Below are positions 38,296-50,405 of a stretch of 64,000 nt of DNA, piece by piece. The stretch comes from Ustulina deusta (Eukaryota; Ascomycota; Sordariomycetes; Xylariales; Xylariaceae), in assembly GCA_023159155.1 (NCBI GenBank), contig JAJNNX010000066.1, forward strand, positions 124,001 to 188,000, given 5' to 3'. The notes under the pieces are model-generated. The model ran no database searches. It saw only the letters and a program-made list of their open reading frames with translations, and was not told the DNA's origin. The position numbers were made by a program, and so were the translations under genes. Every line of letters begins with the position of its first letter. Position 1 is the stretch's first letter.

Positions 38296-39589
38296 ATGTC
38301 CGACTTCGAGGATGAAATGGACGTCGACGGTCCTCCGTCCAATGACATCGTATTCTCGTCCGAGAACACGGCCAAAGGCAAGCGAAGTGCTGCCAATTTG
38401 CCCGTTGAAGCCGAGGATTCCCTGCCGTGGTAAGGAGAGAAAAGAACGGGCCACCTCTCTACAGATGCATGTGCTGACCTGGGGACAACAAGGGTCGAGA
38501 AGTACCGGCCGGTGACGCTGGGCGACGTCTCGGGCCACCAAGACATCCTCGCAACCATCAACAAATTCGTCGACTCGAATCGGCTGCCACACCTCCTGCT
38601 CTACGGCCCCCCCGGCACCGGGAAGACGTCGACTGTCCTGGCCCTCGCCCGGCGCATCTACGGCCAGGACAACATGCGACAGATGGTGCTCGAGCTCAAC
38701 GCCTCCGACGACCGCGGCATCGACGTTGTGCGCGAGCAGATCAAGACGTTCGCTTCCACCAAACAGATATTCACCGTCGGCGGTGCATCGCGGGCCGGCG
38801 GCGTCGCCGGCTTCAAGCTCATCATCCTCGACGAAGCCGATGCCATGACCAACACGGCGCAGATGGCCCTGCGGAGGATTATGGAAAAGTACACGGCTAA
38901 CACCCGGTTCTGCATAATCGCCAACTACACACATAAGCTCTCTCCCGCACTGTTATCGAGGTGTACGCGGTTCCGCTTTAGTCCGCTCAAAGAAAGAGAC
39001 ATTCGGGTCTTGGTAGACAAGGTTATCATGGAGGAGGGAGTCAAGATCGACGCTGAAGCCACGGATTCTCTTGTAACCCTTAGCAAGGGTGACATGCGAC
39101 GAGCGCTGAATGTTCTCCAGGCATGCCATGCATCTAGTAAGCATCAAAAATGCACACCGAGCCATCATGAAGACACAGCATACTAAACGCAGACTAGGCA
39201 CGCCGATGCAACCGAAGAACGCCCCCAAGATCGCCGAAAAGGACATCGTTCGTGAGACCATCACAACAGAGACCATCTACAACTGCATAGCAGCCCCCCC
39301 GCCGGACGCCATTACCAAGATTGTCAATACGCTGCTGACAACAAGTGACGTGACGACATGTCTCTCAACAATCAACACCCTCAAGGTCGCCAACGGGCTG
39401 GCGCTAGCCGACATCATCACGGCCACGTCGGAGCAGCTGGTCACCATGGAGGTCAAGCCCGAGGTTATGGTGCGCTGGCTCGACGGACTTGCCGAGATCG
39501 AATACAGGGTCTCGGGCGGTGCGAATGAGGCCATACAGACAGGTGCTGTCGTCGGGGTCGTGAGGGATGGTTGTGAGCTTATGGGCTAG
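38296..39589 (+). CDS. RFC3: Replication factor C subunit 3 (clamp loader)
   Basis: Exons 38296..38429, 38493..39136 and 39198..39589 give 389 aa (yeast Rfc3 340 aa; the extra is an acidic N-terminus of about 45 residues and small loops). The start has a good context (CCACCATGTC). WVEKYRP opens the AAA+ module. Walker [10 protein letters not shown] lies at about 83-91, [14 protein letters not shown] follows, Walker B LDEAD at about 157-161, and the RFC box SRC at 200-202 with TRFRF. The C-terminal collar domain includes [11 protein letters not shown]. Rfc3 is one of the small subunits of the RFC pentamer (and the Ctf18/Elg1/Rad24 variants), loading PCNA on DNA. The insertion [11 protein letters not shown] between IFT and [10 protein letters not shown] is short and probably lineage-specific. 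Introns carry TACTAAAC and GCTGACC branch sites. Confidence 0.95.
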
Positions 39590-40934
39590 GCAAGAACTGA
39601 GATACCCGGGTAAATATCAATAAAAAGTCATAAGAACGAATGAATGAATGAACGAATGAAGTATATGATTCCCGACGGAATATCAAGTCTGACCTAAAGG
39701 AGACAATGAGATATCGACAGATCAGAAAGAACAAAGGGTTGCCTATTCAGCTACAAGTTGGCCAGAGGGACCGGACAGGGATAGAGAAAAACATGTGAGA
39801 ATAAAGATGCACCCAGTCAGACATAAGCATGCCTATTGAGCCTGCTAAAATAACCAAGCATTTAAATACATTATAGCTACTTAAAGGACATAGCTGCTGT
39901 AGGTAGCTGAGTGAAAAAACTGACCCAGTCTTACATAATATGACGCCCGCTTATAGTGAAAAAAAGCATAGGTAGTTTAAGACCATTATAGGTTTATCAA
40001 GCTGAATCGCTGCGTTGTACAGACACGTAGAGTGTTAAGCATGGTCACAATGAGAAGAAGTCAAGAGACTACTTGTGTGACAGAAGAGGATGTTAGGTAA
40101 CCTCGCTTAATTTCTCCCGTGCGAACCAAGTCTCCTCTCTCGAAACATCTGGTTGTAATTGAGGAAACACTATTGAAATCAAATGCGACTACAACTACAG
40201 GTGTACATCGACATCCCAGGAGCTCTCGACCTTAACCAAGCCCATATCACATGTACGCATGAAGAAAACAGCTTATATACAGACATGTAAAGGGGAAGCA
40301 TTAAATTTGCCCAGGCCAACTTATCTCCTTAACCTAGGTACTTCATGCCGAATATAAATACCCCGCCCCAGCCGGTTCCGGTTCTCAACCATCGATGAGG
40401 ACGTATTCTATAGGATACAAGGTGGAAGCCTTGGGCATGAATCTGATGTAGAATATCAAAGGTCATGCTGCTTCCTTTCCCCGCGTCATGAGATTATATT
40501 GAACAGCGGGTCGTAATTGATGATGGACCATGAGATCTGTCACCGTCTCCTATTACAGCACTCAGTTCAGCAAGATGCGTGGCTACTTGCCGCTCCACGA
40601 CATCCGGCTATATTGCCCACATCAGCAGATCCGGCTACCGCCAATCAACTTGGTGTATCTCTCTTCTTGACGTCCATATTTTTTATTAGATCTACTGCAT
40701 ATCACTCTATATGATAACGTTTTGAATAGGCTTATGCGTGCAAGCTTTGCCTCGACAATAGCCTGTGTGGTGAGCATCGCCCTCGTCAGCACGCCATGTC
40801 CGGGAAATCAAAGGGTTTTGGACGAGAGAGGAGGCGGCTGGTATATTTTGGTTGAATGCCTCTTCTACGAGGCTCGAAAAAGAAAATGGCGTGGGTTATC
40901 GGGTCCTAGTATTTGTCTAGGGCGATAATTGAAA
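39590..40934. other. Intergenic, no gene recognised
   Basis: 3' end of RFC3 (with an AATGAATG tetranucleotide run at 39637-39660) and promoter of the sedolisin gene. ORFs at 40517-40928 have no recognisable domain. Confidence 0.35.
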
Positions 40935-43881
40935 ATGAGGATTGCGCAATTCCTCCTCGTGCTAGGCCTAGCGGCACATGAAGCACTCGCAAACCCTCTT
41001 CACCGTCATGCGCCGCAGAGCACAACTTCCCGACCATTGGAACGTATAGTCCCACAGACTCATATTCGACATGAGAAAAGAACGACGGCTCAGGGAAGCG
41101 CTTGGTCAAAGGTGGAGAGGGCAAAGCGCGACGCGCTGTTGCCCATGCGTATCGGGCTCACGCAGCCAAACCTGATGGAGGGCCACAATCTGTTGATGGA
41201 CATGTAAAGTCTAGACTACTGAAGCAGCTCTGGAGCCCTATATCTAATCGTGTGGGTCAAGGTCGAATCCAGAGTCGGAAAATTATGGCAAGCATCTGTC
41301 AGCCGAGGAGGTCGTAGACTTCTTTGCTCCTTCAGAATCGAGTGTTCAGGCGGTGAAGAGTTGGCTCGTGGATGCTGGTATTGATGCGCATACTATTTCG
41401 CAGTCGGCGAATAAGCAGGTAAGCAGGATTAAACTTGGGAAAAGACTGAATCTCAGTGCTAAAGCGATGCTTCCTGGCTCGTCAGCGGGAAGTCTGCAGC
41501 CCCTGTTAACTAAGGCCGCTACTCAAGAATACATAATCCCATTGCTTTATTTTTGAAGATAATGAACAATACTGTTTCTAACATGCAAAAACACAGTGGG
41601 TTCAATTCGATGCGCCGGTCGATCAAGTAGAGGATCTTTTGATGACCAACTATCATGTTTGGGAACACAAGATGACCGGGGCTAAAGACATTGGCTGCGA
41701 TGAGTTAGTCGACTTCTCCTCGTTTCGCATATATATCGTTGACTCTTTTTCAGGTATCACGTCCCCAAGCAGGCTGCACCGCACATTGACTACATCACTC
41801 CCGGAGTGAAACTCATGGGAGATGGTGGCACCCACCAAAAGCACGCATTTGCGCGAGACGCCGACTCCGATAAGAAATCACCCCAGCTTCCGCAGTCAAT
41901 AGATTCGAGGAACATAGAAGGAGTAATGAGTAAAAGGAGCCGTGAACGACCATCATCGAGCGAGCAAGTTGCGGGTCCCAAGTTTCAAGGGTCACTACGT
42001 TTTGTAGAGCCTGTCCGACCAGAAGATGTCTATTCAGGCAATCTGACACTAGCAAAAGGTTGCGATACCTACGTGACTCCGGATTGTATCAGACGTAAGG
42101 GCTTTCCTTACATTGATCAGGAAGACCAGCTCTCTAACTCCAAGACTAGAGATGTACGGGATCCCGAAGGGAACTACCAAACACGCCGGCAATAAGATGG
42201 GCATCTTCCAGAGTTTGAAGCAACACTACACACAACAGGATCTCAACAACTTCTTCTGGGCCTTTACCGAGTGAGCCGAGTCGGGTGGATGACCCATCGA
42301 AAAATGCTAGTTGCTAACGAGTGTCACAGCGACATCCCAAATGGGACGTATCCTGAATTACTCTCGGTCAACGGCGGCGAAGGCGCGACAAAAGAACTCT
42401 ACAACGCCGGGACAGAGTCGAACCTCGACTTCCAGATGGCTTACGGGTTGATCTGGCCGCAGGAGCCGGCTCTATTCCAAGTAGACGACGAATGGTACCA
42501 GCAATCCCAGCTCCGAAGCGCCGAATACGCCGGCTTTTTCAACAGTAAGTCACCCTCCTCCTCCTCCTCCTCCTCCTCGGCGAGGGAATGCCCAAACTGA
42601 GAGCGGGATTTACTAGATCTCTGGAATGCCATCGACGGCAGCTACTGCACGTTCGAAGCGTTCGGTGAGACGGGCAATTGCAAGCGTCCCGAGTGTCGCG
42701 ACCCAGAGTACCCGAACCAGCACGAGGGGGGCTACGCGGGGGAGCTGAACTGCGGCGTCTACAAGCCGACGAACGTGATCAGCATCTCGTACAGCGGCGC
42801 CGAGTCCGAGCTGCCGGCGTCGTACCAGCAGCGGCAATGCGCCGAGATCATGAAGCTGGGGCTCCAGGGCTCCACCATCATGATCGCCTCGGGCGACTCG
42901 GGCGTCGCGGGCTTCGCCACCTACTCGAACCCTACCGGGTGCATGGGGCCGAACCACGACGTGTTCAACCCGCAGTTCCTCGCGACGTGCCCGTACATCC
43001 TATCCGTGGGCTCGACGTACCTGCCCGCGAACCGGACGGCGGGCGAGGACGAGGAGATCGCGACCTCGCGGTTCCGGTCCGGCGGGGGGTTCTCCAACAT
43101 CTACGACGTGCCGGAGTGGCAGCGGGATACCGTGGAGCGGTACCTGTCGCGCGCGAACCTCAGCTTCGAGGGGTACGAAGGGGGTGGGGCCAACTACAGC
43201 AACGCGAAGGCCGGTCTGGGCCGGTTCAACCAGATCGGGCGCGCGTACCCCGACGTCTCCGCGAACGGGGACAACTTCGTCGTCTCGAGCGGCGGCGATT
43301 TGCTCCGCGTCGGCGGCACCTCGGCGTCGTGTCCGCTCTGGGGGTCCATTGTCACTTTGCTCAACGAAGCGAGGCTCGAGGCCGGGAAAACGCCGGTCGG
43401 GTTTATCCATCCTGTTCTGTACGCCCAGTAAGTGAATTTCTCGTGCCGGGTTTTCACGATTCCTACCAGTGCAGGACGTGGGGGCTTTCCGTCTGGGGTT
43501 CGATCCCGTTTAGGGGCTCTGGATGCCGTAGGGAAGCTTAGGTACGCAAGGAGATTACTGACTTGGGATTCGGTGTAGCCCCGAGGTATTCAACGACATC
43601 ACTGTGGGCGATAACCGCGGATGTAGAACTACCGGGTTCCCGGCTACGGAAGGCTGGGACCCCGTCAGCGGAATGGGGTAAGCATGCACGACATTTTCTT
43701 AGTTTCTGAACATCCATGAGACGGAGATGGAATAGGCGACCACCTTAGCCTTCTCAAGCTCGCGATCTACGCAACAAGTTATTTAGACCTTTGGGCATGT
43801 AAAGATGCATTGCTGACCAATGTGCGTGACAGCACGCCTAACTATCCGAAGCTTCTGGAGCTGTTCAAGAGTTTGCCTTAG
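40935..43881 (+). CDS. Sedolisin (S53) family secreted tripeptidyl-peptidase
   Basis: Nine exons: 40935..41203, 41262..41418, 41597..41703, 41754..42094, 42150..42270, 42330..42544, 42617..43427, 43579..43677, 43833..43881; all phases agree, giving 722 aa. A signal peptide (MRIAQFLLVLGLAAHEALA) precedes the S53 propeptide (RIGLTQPNL, ENYGKHLSAEEVVDFFAPS). The catalytic region starts near CDTYVTPDCIRQMYGIPKG. Catalytic Glu361 and Asp365 lie in NAGTESNLDF, the oxyanion Asp near 497 in ASGDSG, and the nucleophile Ser near 639 in GGTSASCP. The Ca2+ site FNDIT, then GWDPVSGMGTPNY, is intact. Fungal sedolisins are acid-acting extracellular tripeptidyl-peptidases for protein nutrition and host-tissue digestion. 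Intron 6 contains a CTC repeat. It lies upstream of a second secreted protease. Confidence 0.93.
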
Positions 43882-44946
43882 GGGCGAGGGTCAAGGAATG
43901 GGCGTGATAGGATCAGAGTCTATATACACATAGAATATCACAGGACATGAATTATATATGGAGAACAGGCCCCTGGATATATTGATCATCATCGGTCCTA
44001 TACGGCAGATTCATGAGTTGTTCTGATCTAGTTGCAGTAAAGAAGCGCTTGGGAAGATCCTGTATGTTGAAGGAATCTCTGTCGTAGGTACAGAAGACAA
44101 CTCGTCTGAGCTTCGAAAGACAGTCCGGATTAGAGTCTTATATATATTCCATCATTGACAACATGTCTAGCCTCAGACTCGTCAACATACAGCACTGAGA
44201 ATCTCGCCGGCACCCCACGAAGCCCATTTATACTCAGAGCGGCCCAGGGAGCGATGTGCCTCTGTGTTTGAGTTTTCTCCTTCTAATGCCTTTGCTGTCA
44301 TAGACCTTTTATTCCCGTTACGACTGCATTAGCTGGTGAGATGACCATACTATCCTCGTCACATAGTAGCTCCCGTATAAAAAACATATATGTATAATTC
44401 TCGTTGTATATAGTTCGCGAATGAGTAGCCCACAATCACACTCAAGTACTCTAAGCTATGGGTATTATATCACGCGTAAATCTAGACCAGCAAACATTTC
44501 CCACTCATCCAGTTGTAGGTATGCGGTTATATTGCGGGTAATATATCGCGTCTTGAAATGGCCGGCTTCGCCAGCCCGCGTTAGTTTATTAGGTCAGTGC
44601 ACACGTGAGTAAGTCAGAGGTTTCAGCTATAGTAGCCAGAATCGTGACTTTTATACAGCCATTCGCCGACTCCTAACTTGACTGATCTGCACCCCTTTCA
44701 CTTTGGTAGGTAGTATTTACCCGTTTTTATCACGCATGATGATCACTTGCGGGTAAAACCTGTGCCACGCCGCGCGTGAGCTTAAGTCCTATGGCGACGG
44801 GATATCGGCTCCTAGGTGTAATAGCTCATAAGAACGCGCTCATCGACGTGTATTCGCTCACTCGTGCATTTCGATGAGAGGTCGATGTTGAACGCGGTAG
44901 CGAGCGCATAGACAGAGGCACCTTCAGTCTATGAATATGATGGGAA
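43882..44946. promoter_or_regulatory. Intergenic region between two secreted protease genes
   Basis: About 1.1 kb containing the sedolisin 3' end and aspartic-protease promoter. No ORF with a recognisable domain; a short plus-strand ORF at 44421-44612 is not supported. Confidence 0.35.
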
Positions 44947-46611
44947 ATGATGCTGAGCCAACTGATTACCTACGCCCTATTAACTTGGTCAATTGCGGGA
45001 TTTCTCCCAAGCCAACCTCGACCAGATCTTATTGGCAAACCAAACAAGGCCAGCCAGGGGGCAGCGCGGAATACTAGCTCACGGCACATCAGGGCAGCAT
45101 TACGATCCCAGATACTCTATTTAGCAAACAATTCCGACGCTTCTCTGAGCGACTCGTCTCGGTTTGCACCGGGATGGCAGAGAGAGGGGTTGGTTGGCTT
45201 CGGGGTCGGAACCGTTTACATGTTGGACCGTCTGTCTCGACAACAATCCAAGGATGAAGGTAGAACTGACAATATCGATAGTTGAAATCGGGACGCCGAA
45301 ACAAAGGATATCACTGATTCTAGATACGGGGTCATCCATAACGCTTGTTGATCCAGACTGTGTCCGGGCAGCGGATTCAGGCGCCTGCCAGAAATACGGG
45401 TATTATAACACGACAGCGTCGTCGACTTCGCAGGCGTTGAACGTCTACTTCGTCGCGCTGTTCGGAACAGGTTACATGGAAGGATCATGGTATAATGATA
45501 TCGTGTACGTCGGTCAGGACAGTAGGACGCCTTTCCTCTGAAATTGTGGCCGTCGTGGCACTACGTTGACACTTGCTGCTATGTAGGGCTGCCTCTCCCA
45601 CACTCGCGAGTCGGTGTCAATATCTGGAGCACGTATCTGTGGGCAGGGATCATCGGCGTCTCGTACGGGATACGATGGAACACGGCCTATCCGACGCTGC
45701 TTGATCTCTTAGTTCAGCATGATTATATCGAAGTGCCCATATTCAGCCTCGAGGTCGGAACTCAGGGGGATGGATCTCTGAATCCGTCTGGTATGTACAA
45801 GTTTTCATAAATTTCCCCGAGAACGGGAGGCTAAGCGGACATGAGCGTCAGGCAATATCGTCTTCGGAGGGGTTAACCGTTGGAAATACCGTGGCTATCT
45901 TGAGCCGATAGAAATATGGCCCAACCCATCTAACCAAAAGGATCAATTTCAGCAGGTAGGGTGAGTGACACCAGGCCCGATTCTCGTGTATTATATCATT
46001 CATGACTGAGATTTCTCTCTCCAAAGCTACTCGATAAACTTAACTTCGTTCGGGTTCACTCGACCTGGACAGTTCGAGGTCACGCTGACTGGCGACGGCT
46101 TTGCGCGGTCGATGTTGATCGATACCGGGTCCACGTTTACCTACCTCGATGCGGATCTCGTCGGGGCCGTGGCTCGAGCACTTAATGCGTGGATTGACGA
46201 GGCGGGCGTGTACTATGTAAACTGCGCACTGCGCTCCGAAGACGGCTACGTGAACTTTGGATTTAATCAAGGAAATATAGTGATTCAAGTCAGCTACGCT
46301 GATTTTATTGTTGATTTCGACACCTATTGCGCCCTGGGCGTCCAACCAGCCGACCTGGGTGTCGCGACGTGGGTGCTGGGCAATAGCTTCATCCGAGCTG
46401 CATACAGTATGTTGATCGATCGAGGCTTCCGAGCGGAGAATTGATTGATGCCCATTCTAGGAAGCTGATGCTCGGAATAGTTGTCTTCGATCAAACAAAC
46501 GACGCTATCTGGCTCGCTCAATACATGCCGTGTGACAGTGATGATATCAGCGACCTGACGTCAAACGCTGGGCAAGAGCTATGGTTAGATCTCACGGGGC
46601 TTTGTTGGTGA
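44947..46611 (+). CDS. Secreted pepsin-like aspartic protease (A1)
   Basis: Proposed exons 44947..45188, 45253..45521, 45587..45790, 45852..45960, 46027..46410 and 46461..46611 keep frame and give 452 aa. A signal peptide (MMLSQLITYALLTWSIAGFL) is followed by a pro-region and EIGTPKQR, then LILDTGSS (catalytic Asp about 105) and in the second lobe LIDTGSTFTYLD (Asp about 307). GIIGVSYG and NIVFGG match the A1 fold, and WVLGNSFIRAAY precedes the final strand. Both catalytic motifs are intact, in contrast to the A1 homologue at 15.7-17.4 kb. It would digest protein outside the cell or at the surface; there is no GPI or membrane tail. Introns 1 (GTTGGT donor) and 5 (GTTGAT donor) are chosen mainly to restore phase and are the weak points. 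If these are wrong, the gene carries frameshifts. Confidence 0.78.
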
Positions 46612-46747
46612 AGCTGGGCCACTATCGACCTCGCAACCGATATACGGCAGAGGTGTGTGGAGTGTTTGGTTTGCGGACAGGTTGGTGATAAGCGTGTCAT
46701 ATATTTTGTCCGGGTATTATATGACGAAAAAATTATTATTATACGTC

Positions 46748-47575
46748 TCAGGCCTTACCCCGGATGTCCTCACTCAGAGGCCCTTGTCGAGTCCAAATAT
46801 TCATCCCTATCTTTGACCCGCTGGTCACTGGTAGGCCGGCATGTAACGTCCGTTGATCTCCGGTACCATCGTCGAGCAAGTTCGACCAGAACACAGCATT
46901 TCCTACGACCGGACGGAACGTGACTCCGTTCTCCCACGGCTCGTCACAGTCTATGAACGCACACCACCTCGTATCGTGGGGCGACGTCACCATTGGGAAA
47001 TTTGTCCCGCCACCTGTTACGTTCTCGGCGGAAACATAGGCAAAGAAGGAGCTTTGTCTGTTGCCTCCCACAACGGATGACGCATGCGCCGCGTTTGTAA
47101 ACCAGTCGGTGTGAAAATGGTAGCGCTCCCCTTCACCGTACTTGACAAGTTGCAAAGGCTCGAGGTGTGTCCGGGGCGTATCAAAGCCTTGGAATAAGAG
47201 CGCCCGCTCCTCGATACAGCGGACGATGTCATCGCGCGCCACATTTGTCGACTGTGAAGTACGCGTTTGCCGTTGCCCTAGGACACCATCCTGGTCAGAA
47301 ACACCTGAGCGTGAGAATGTATCTTGCCTGCAGCGGAGTTGTTAGTTCGCCGTACCGAATAAATTGTGTCGCCAACCAACTCACGTGATGATTTTAAGAT
47401 GTGTTTGCTCCTCTGGTGTCAGGAAGCCTTCGAGATAGATCACAAGTGGTGATGTTGATACAAGATGGCTGTTGTATGGAGGATGCTGACACGACGTAAT
47501 CTGATCATGATGGCTGTGTGCGCTGGCGACAGTGACAGCAAGCACCGCGTACCATATTGACTTGAAAAGACCCAT
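46748..47575 (-). CDS. Prolyl 4-hydroxylase-like 2OG-Fe(II) dioxygenase, secretory
   Basis: Exons 47575..47385 and 47327..46748 (GTGAGT donor, CTGCAG acceptor) give 256 aa. A signal peptide (MGLFKSIWYAVLAVTVASAH) leads to STSPLVIYLEGFLTPEE, the usual P4H N-terminal strand and helix. The double-stranded beta-helix holds the iron ligands His136 and Asp138 (YHFHTDWF), the distal His about 226 (RTLHAGLPV) and the 2-oxoglutarate-binding Lys about 236 (GSKIGMNIW). All catalytic residues are present. Such fungal proteins are annotated as the P4H alpha subunit family and would hydroxylate proline-containing proteins or peptides in the secretory pathway; the substrate is unknown. No HDEL-type signal is present at its C-terminus. 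It is transcribed divergently from a PDI-like gene, with about 520 bp between the starts. Confidence 0.88.
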
Positions 47576-48095
47576 CTTGAAGTTAACACCTAGCTTTTTG
47601 AGTCATAATTGAGAATCTTGTGGTTTTTTGCTCCAGAGGTGGGTTGATAAACATCACTCTTGATCCCAACTTGGCATCTTTTATCTACACTACTTCGGCA
47701 GGGGGATGAGCTGCAGAACTGAAACGCTAGAAGTAGTGTATCTCCTGACAGAATCCTACAGTCCTACCAAGTATGTAGGTATTCTTAGCCCATCATCGCG
47801 ATGTTCATCGCAGGTTTAGTGGAGCAAACCGCCTCTAATCCTTGTTCTGATGCAGATTACAGGGATCGTCAAGCCGCCTCATGTCAGATCTTCTGGGGGC
47901 GGCGCTTGTAGCCCCTGCAGAAGAACCCCTGAATTGGACTTGGAGAGGGGCTTGCTTGACTCGAGGGCCATCTCCCAATTCCCCGCACTACATAGATAGT
48001 TGGTAGAGGAACTACCTCTCTCACTGTCAACAAGCTCATGACCGTAGTAGGATGAATGGCAAAGAACCCCGAGCGCGAGGGTCAGGCAACTCAAC
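47576..48095. promoter_or_regulatory. Shared divergent promoter of P4H-like and PDI-like genes
   Basis: A 520-bp interval between two ATGs pointing away from each other. It is short enough to serve both genes. No defined operator was recognised. A minus-strand ORF at 47879-48163 crosses PDI exon 1 and is treated as a shadow. Confidence 0.5.
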
Positions 48096-49472
48096 ATGAA
48101 GCCCAAATCATATATACTATCGATCTCCCCTCTTCTATTCAATTGCTTGGCCTGGGACCACACGAGTGATCAAGACTTTCGTCGGGCCATTTCAGGGCAT
48201 AATCATGCGCTGGTCGCATGTAAGTCAACAGCTCCATCGATCTTCACGTTCAGGAAAAAGTGATGACAATTGGAGATACATACTTACGATTTAATGAATA
48301 CATAGTCATACATGTATGTGCTCAGGCCTATTGTTGACCTTGAAAAGACTCTTGTTGACTCACCGACTCGGGAGAACAGCCCTCAACGTGAGTTTTGATT
48401 ATTCTAATCCCACACATCGCTTTGAGGACTGAACAAAACCACAGGGCCGGAAGCCAAGCCCTTGAGCCAGAATGGACGTCAATTGCTAGCTCGCATAAAT
48501 CATTAATGAGCATCGACTGTTCAATCGAGTCCGCCATATGCGACGAGTTCAGTATAATATCATACCCCGCATTCCGATATTTTGATGGTCATGGCCATAC
48601 GAAACCATATCGAGGACCGAGGAAAGCTTCATCGTACGTACAGCAGTAGCCTTGCTTCACTTGGGGGTAGTGCCATGCCAAACATTCATAGGATTGCCTC
48701 ATTTCTCAAGAGAGCTGCTCGTCCGACAGTTACCAACTTGGATGGGGAGATGGCAAGCAGCTTTCAATCCGTGGATGAGACGGTGCTCATCGCGCACATA
48801 AATCACCGCGACGACCACGTGGCGACTACATTGAAGACAATCGCATCGCAGTTCCAGGATCGAGTCTCCTTCGGGTTTGTAGATACGACGGGCACTACGA
48901 CGGTCGAGTGCTACAACAACAAAGACGAACAGAAGTTTACCTTGTCTGACTTAACGGCCATCGACTCACTGCCTAAGTTGGTTAAAAGTTGTATGGTGCC
49001 ACTGATTGGCGAGTACACCAGAGCCAACGAGTTGGAGTATCTCCAGGTGCGTAGCCAAGCATTGTCCCACCTACCGAGAGAGAGAGAGACCGGTGTCGAG
49101 TGCACCTGGCTAATTATGATATTGTAGTCTGGGAAGTCGATGGTGTTCTTCTTCGCGTCATCGTCAGACGAGAGAGAGGCGTACGTCAACAAGATGAGAC
49201 CAGTGGCGAAGATATACAATGAATATCTCAGCTTTGTGACGGTAGATGCAGATGAGTACGCTGATTTCGCGGCGCAGCTTGGCTTGATCGGTGCCTTTCC
49301 TGCCCTGTCGGTGCAGAACCCCATGCTTGCACAGGCTTTCCCTTATCCCTTGGAGGCTGAGATATCTCCAGAGGCCGTTAACGCGTTTGTGATGGATATC
49401 GTACAGGGGAAAGTGAAACCGTGGGACGGACAAAGCAGGCAGGATAAGGCCCGGGCACATGATGAGCTTTAA
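48096..49472 (+). CDS. PDI-like ER protein with HDEL, degenerate active site
   Basis: Clear exons are 48096..48219 (signal peptide and GHNHALVA strand), 48445..48633 (QALEPEWTSIA, then ISYPAFRYF and YRGPRKAS, the second half of a thioredoxin 'a' domain), 48692..49046 and 49128..49472 (b and b' domains: PLIGEYTRANELEYLQ, GKSMVFFFASS, VTVDADEYADFAAQLGL, FPALSVQN). The protein ends ARAHDEL, an ER retrieval signal. It stops after b'; the usual a' domain with the second CGHC is missing. Between 48220 and 48444 the reading cannot be joined cleanly. A canonical 57-bp intron (48388-48444) is visible, and the exon before it, in the frame of the next exon, places residues S-T-A-G-S where WCGHC should be, but an in-frame TGA lies just upstream. 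It is either a redox-inactive PDI homologue with unusual splicing or a gene with a damaged first domain. Confidence 0.75.
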
Positions 49473-50405
49473 CGCCGGCAACAGCGTATTGCGGCATACT
49501 ATTTAGCGTCTAATCAAAAGGGCTGAATGGCCGGCCCCCGCTGCTAGGAATCTGAGTAAACGGTGAGGTGCCAACACACAAGCCAGGAATGTGGTGTTAG
49601 TGATGTTATGTTTACCTGATGTACTCTCTAAGTATTATGCATAATACCACCCCCACATAAGACGATTCAGATCTTTGGAAAACGTTATAAATGATAGAGT
49701 ATACCCAGTCCAAGGGATTGAGCCGTTATGATGTTTAGAATTAGACTCGACTAGTCTAATTTGCACTGACTCGTAGCGATTACATCTGGACTGGACCTTG
49801 AGCTGCACTGCTGCTGCTGCTGTCTCGAAATGGTTGCATCTGAGACAAAATTAGGTGGCTTCTCATTATTTGCGCTTTGCGTCATGCTAAAACAACGTTT
49901 CTCTTTATGACTGAGACCGCATGTTCAGCACAAGTTGCCTGCGTAGCAACGGGGTGACCATAGATGAAGATTACCATTCAACAATGGGCGAATGTTGCAT
50001 ATACAAATATCACACCTATTCAGCTTCCAATGACGCTTATGTAGGTATATATCTGTCTGTGTGTGGTCTTTGTCTGGAGCTTATCGCTTTGCTACTTTTC
50101 TTGAGCTTTCGACTGTCAACTGATACCAACACAACAATCGGCCTCCGATCAGACGCTCTGGACTCACACACTCTGGCATATATTGATGCTGGTAACCCGG
50201 CAGCTCGGTACTCATACCGGCGTTCCTCACGTTGGGTATGTGCATGTAGTGTGAGACTCCTTAGTATATCACTCCGTTGGTCTCATCAGCTAAGCACTGC
50301 TCAATAGTCTGCCGCGCGCAAAAGCGGTAACAAAGAAACTCCACTTGGGAATCCGGACTTAATTTTAGCTGCTTCCCCTTCAATCCCTGAAAATTTCCAA
50401 GTTGG
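49473..50405. other. Intergenic, one doubtful ORF
   Basis: An ATG-to-stop plus-strand ORF of 128 codons (49921-50307) has one hydrophobic stretch (GLCLELIALLLFLSF) but no recognisable family. Its low-complexity flanks and position just before the next gene make it more likely leader or chance sequence. A GCTGCTGCTGCTG run lies at 49808-49822. Confidence 0.3.

Noticed and set aside
38173..38934. 253-codon antisense ORF over RFC3
   Set aside because: It is the complement of well-conserved RFC3 exons and crosses its intron; no domain.
42678..43541. 287-codon plus-strand ORF in another frame of the sedolisin
   Set aside because: Arg/Gly/Val-rich shadow of the large catalytic exon.
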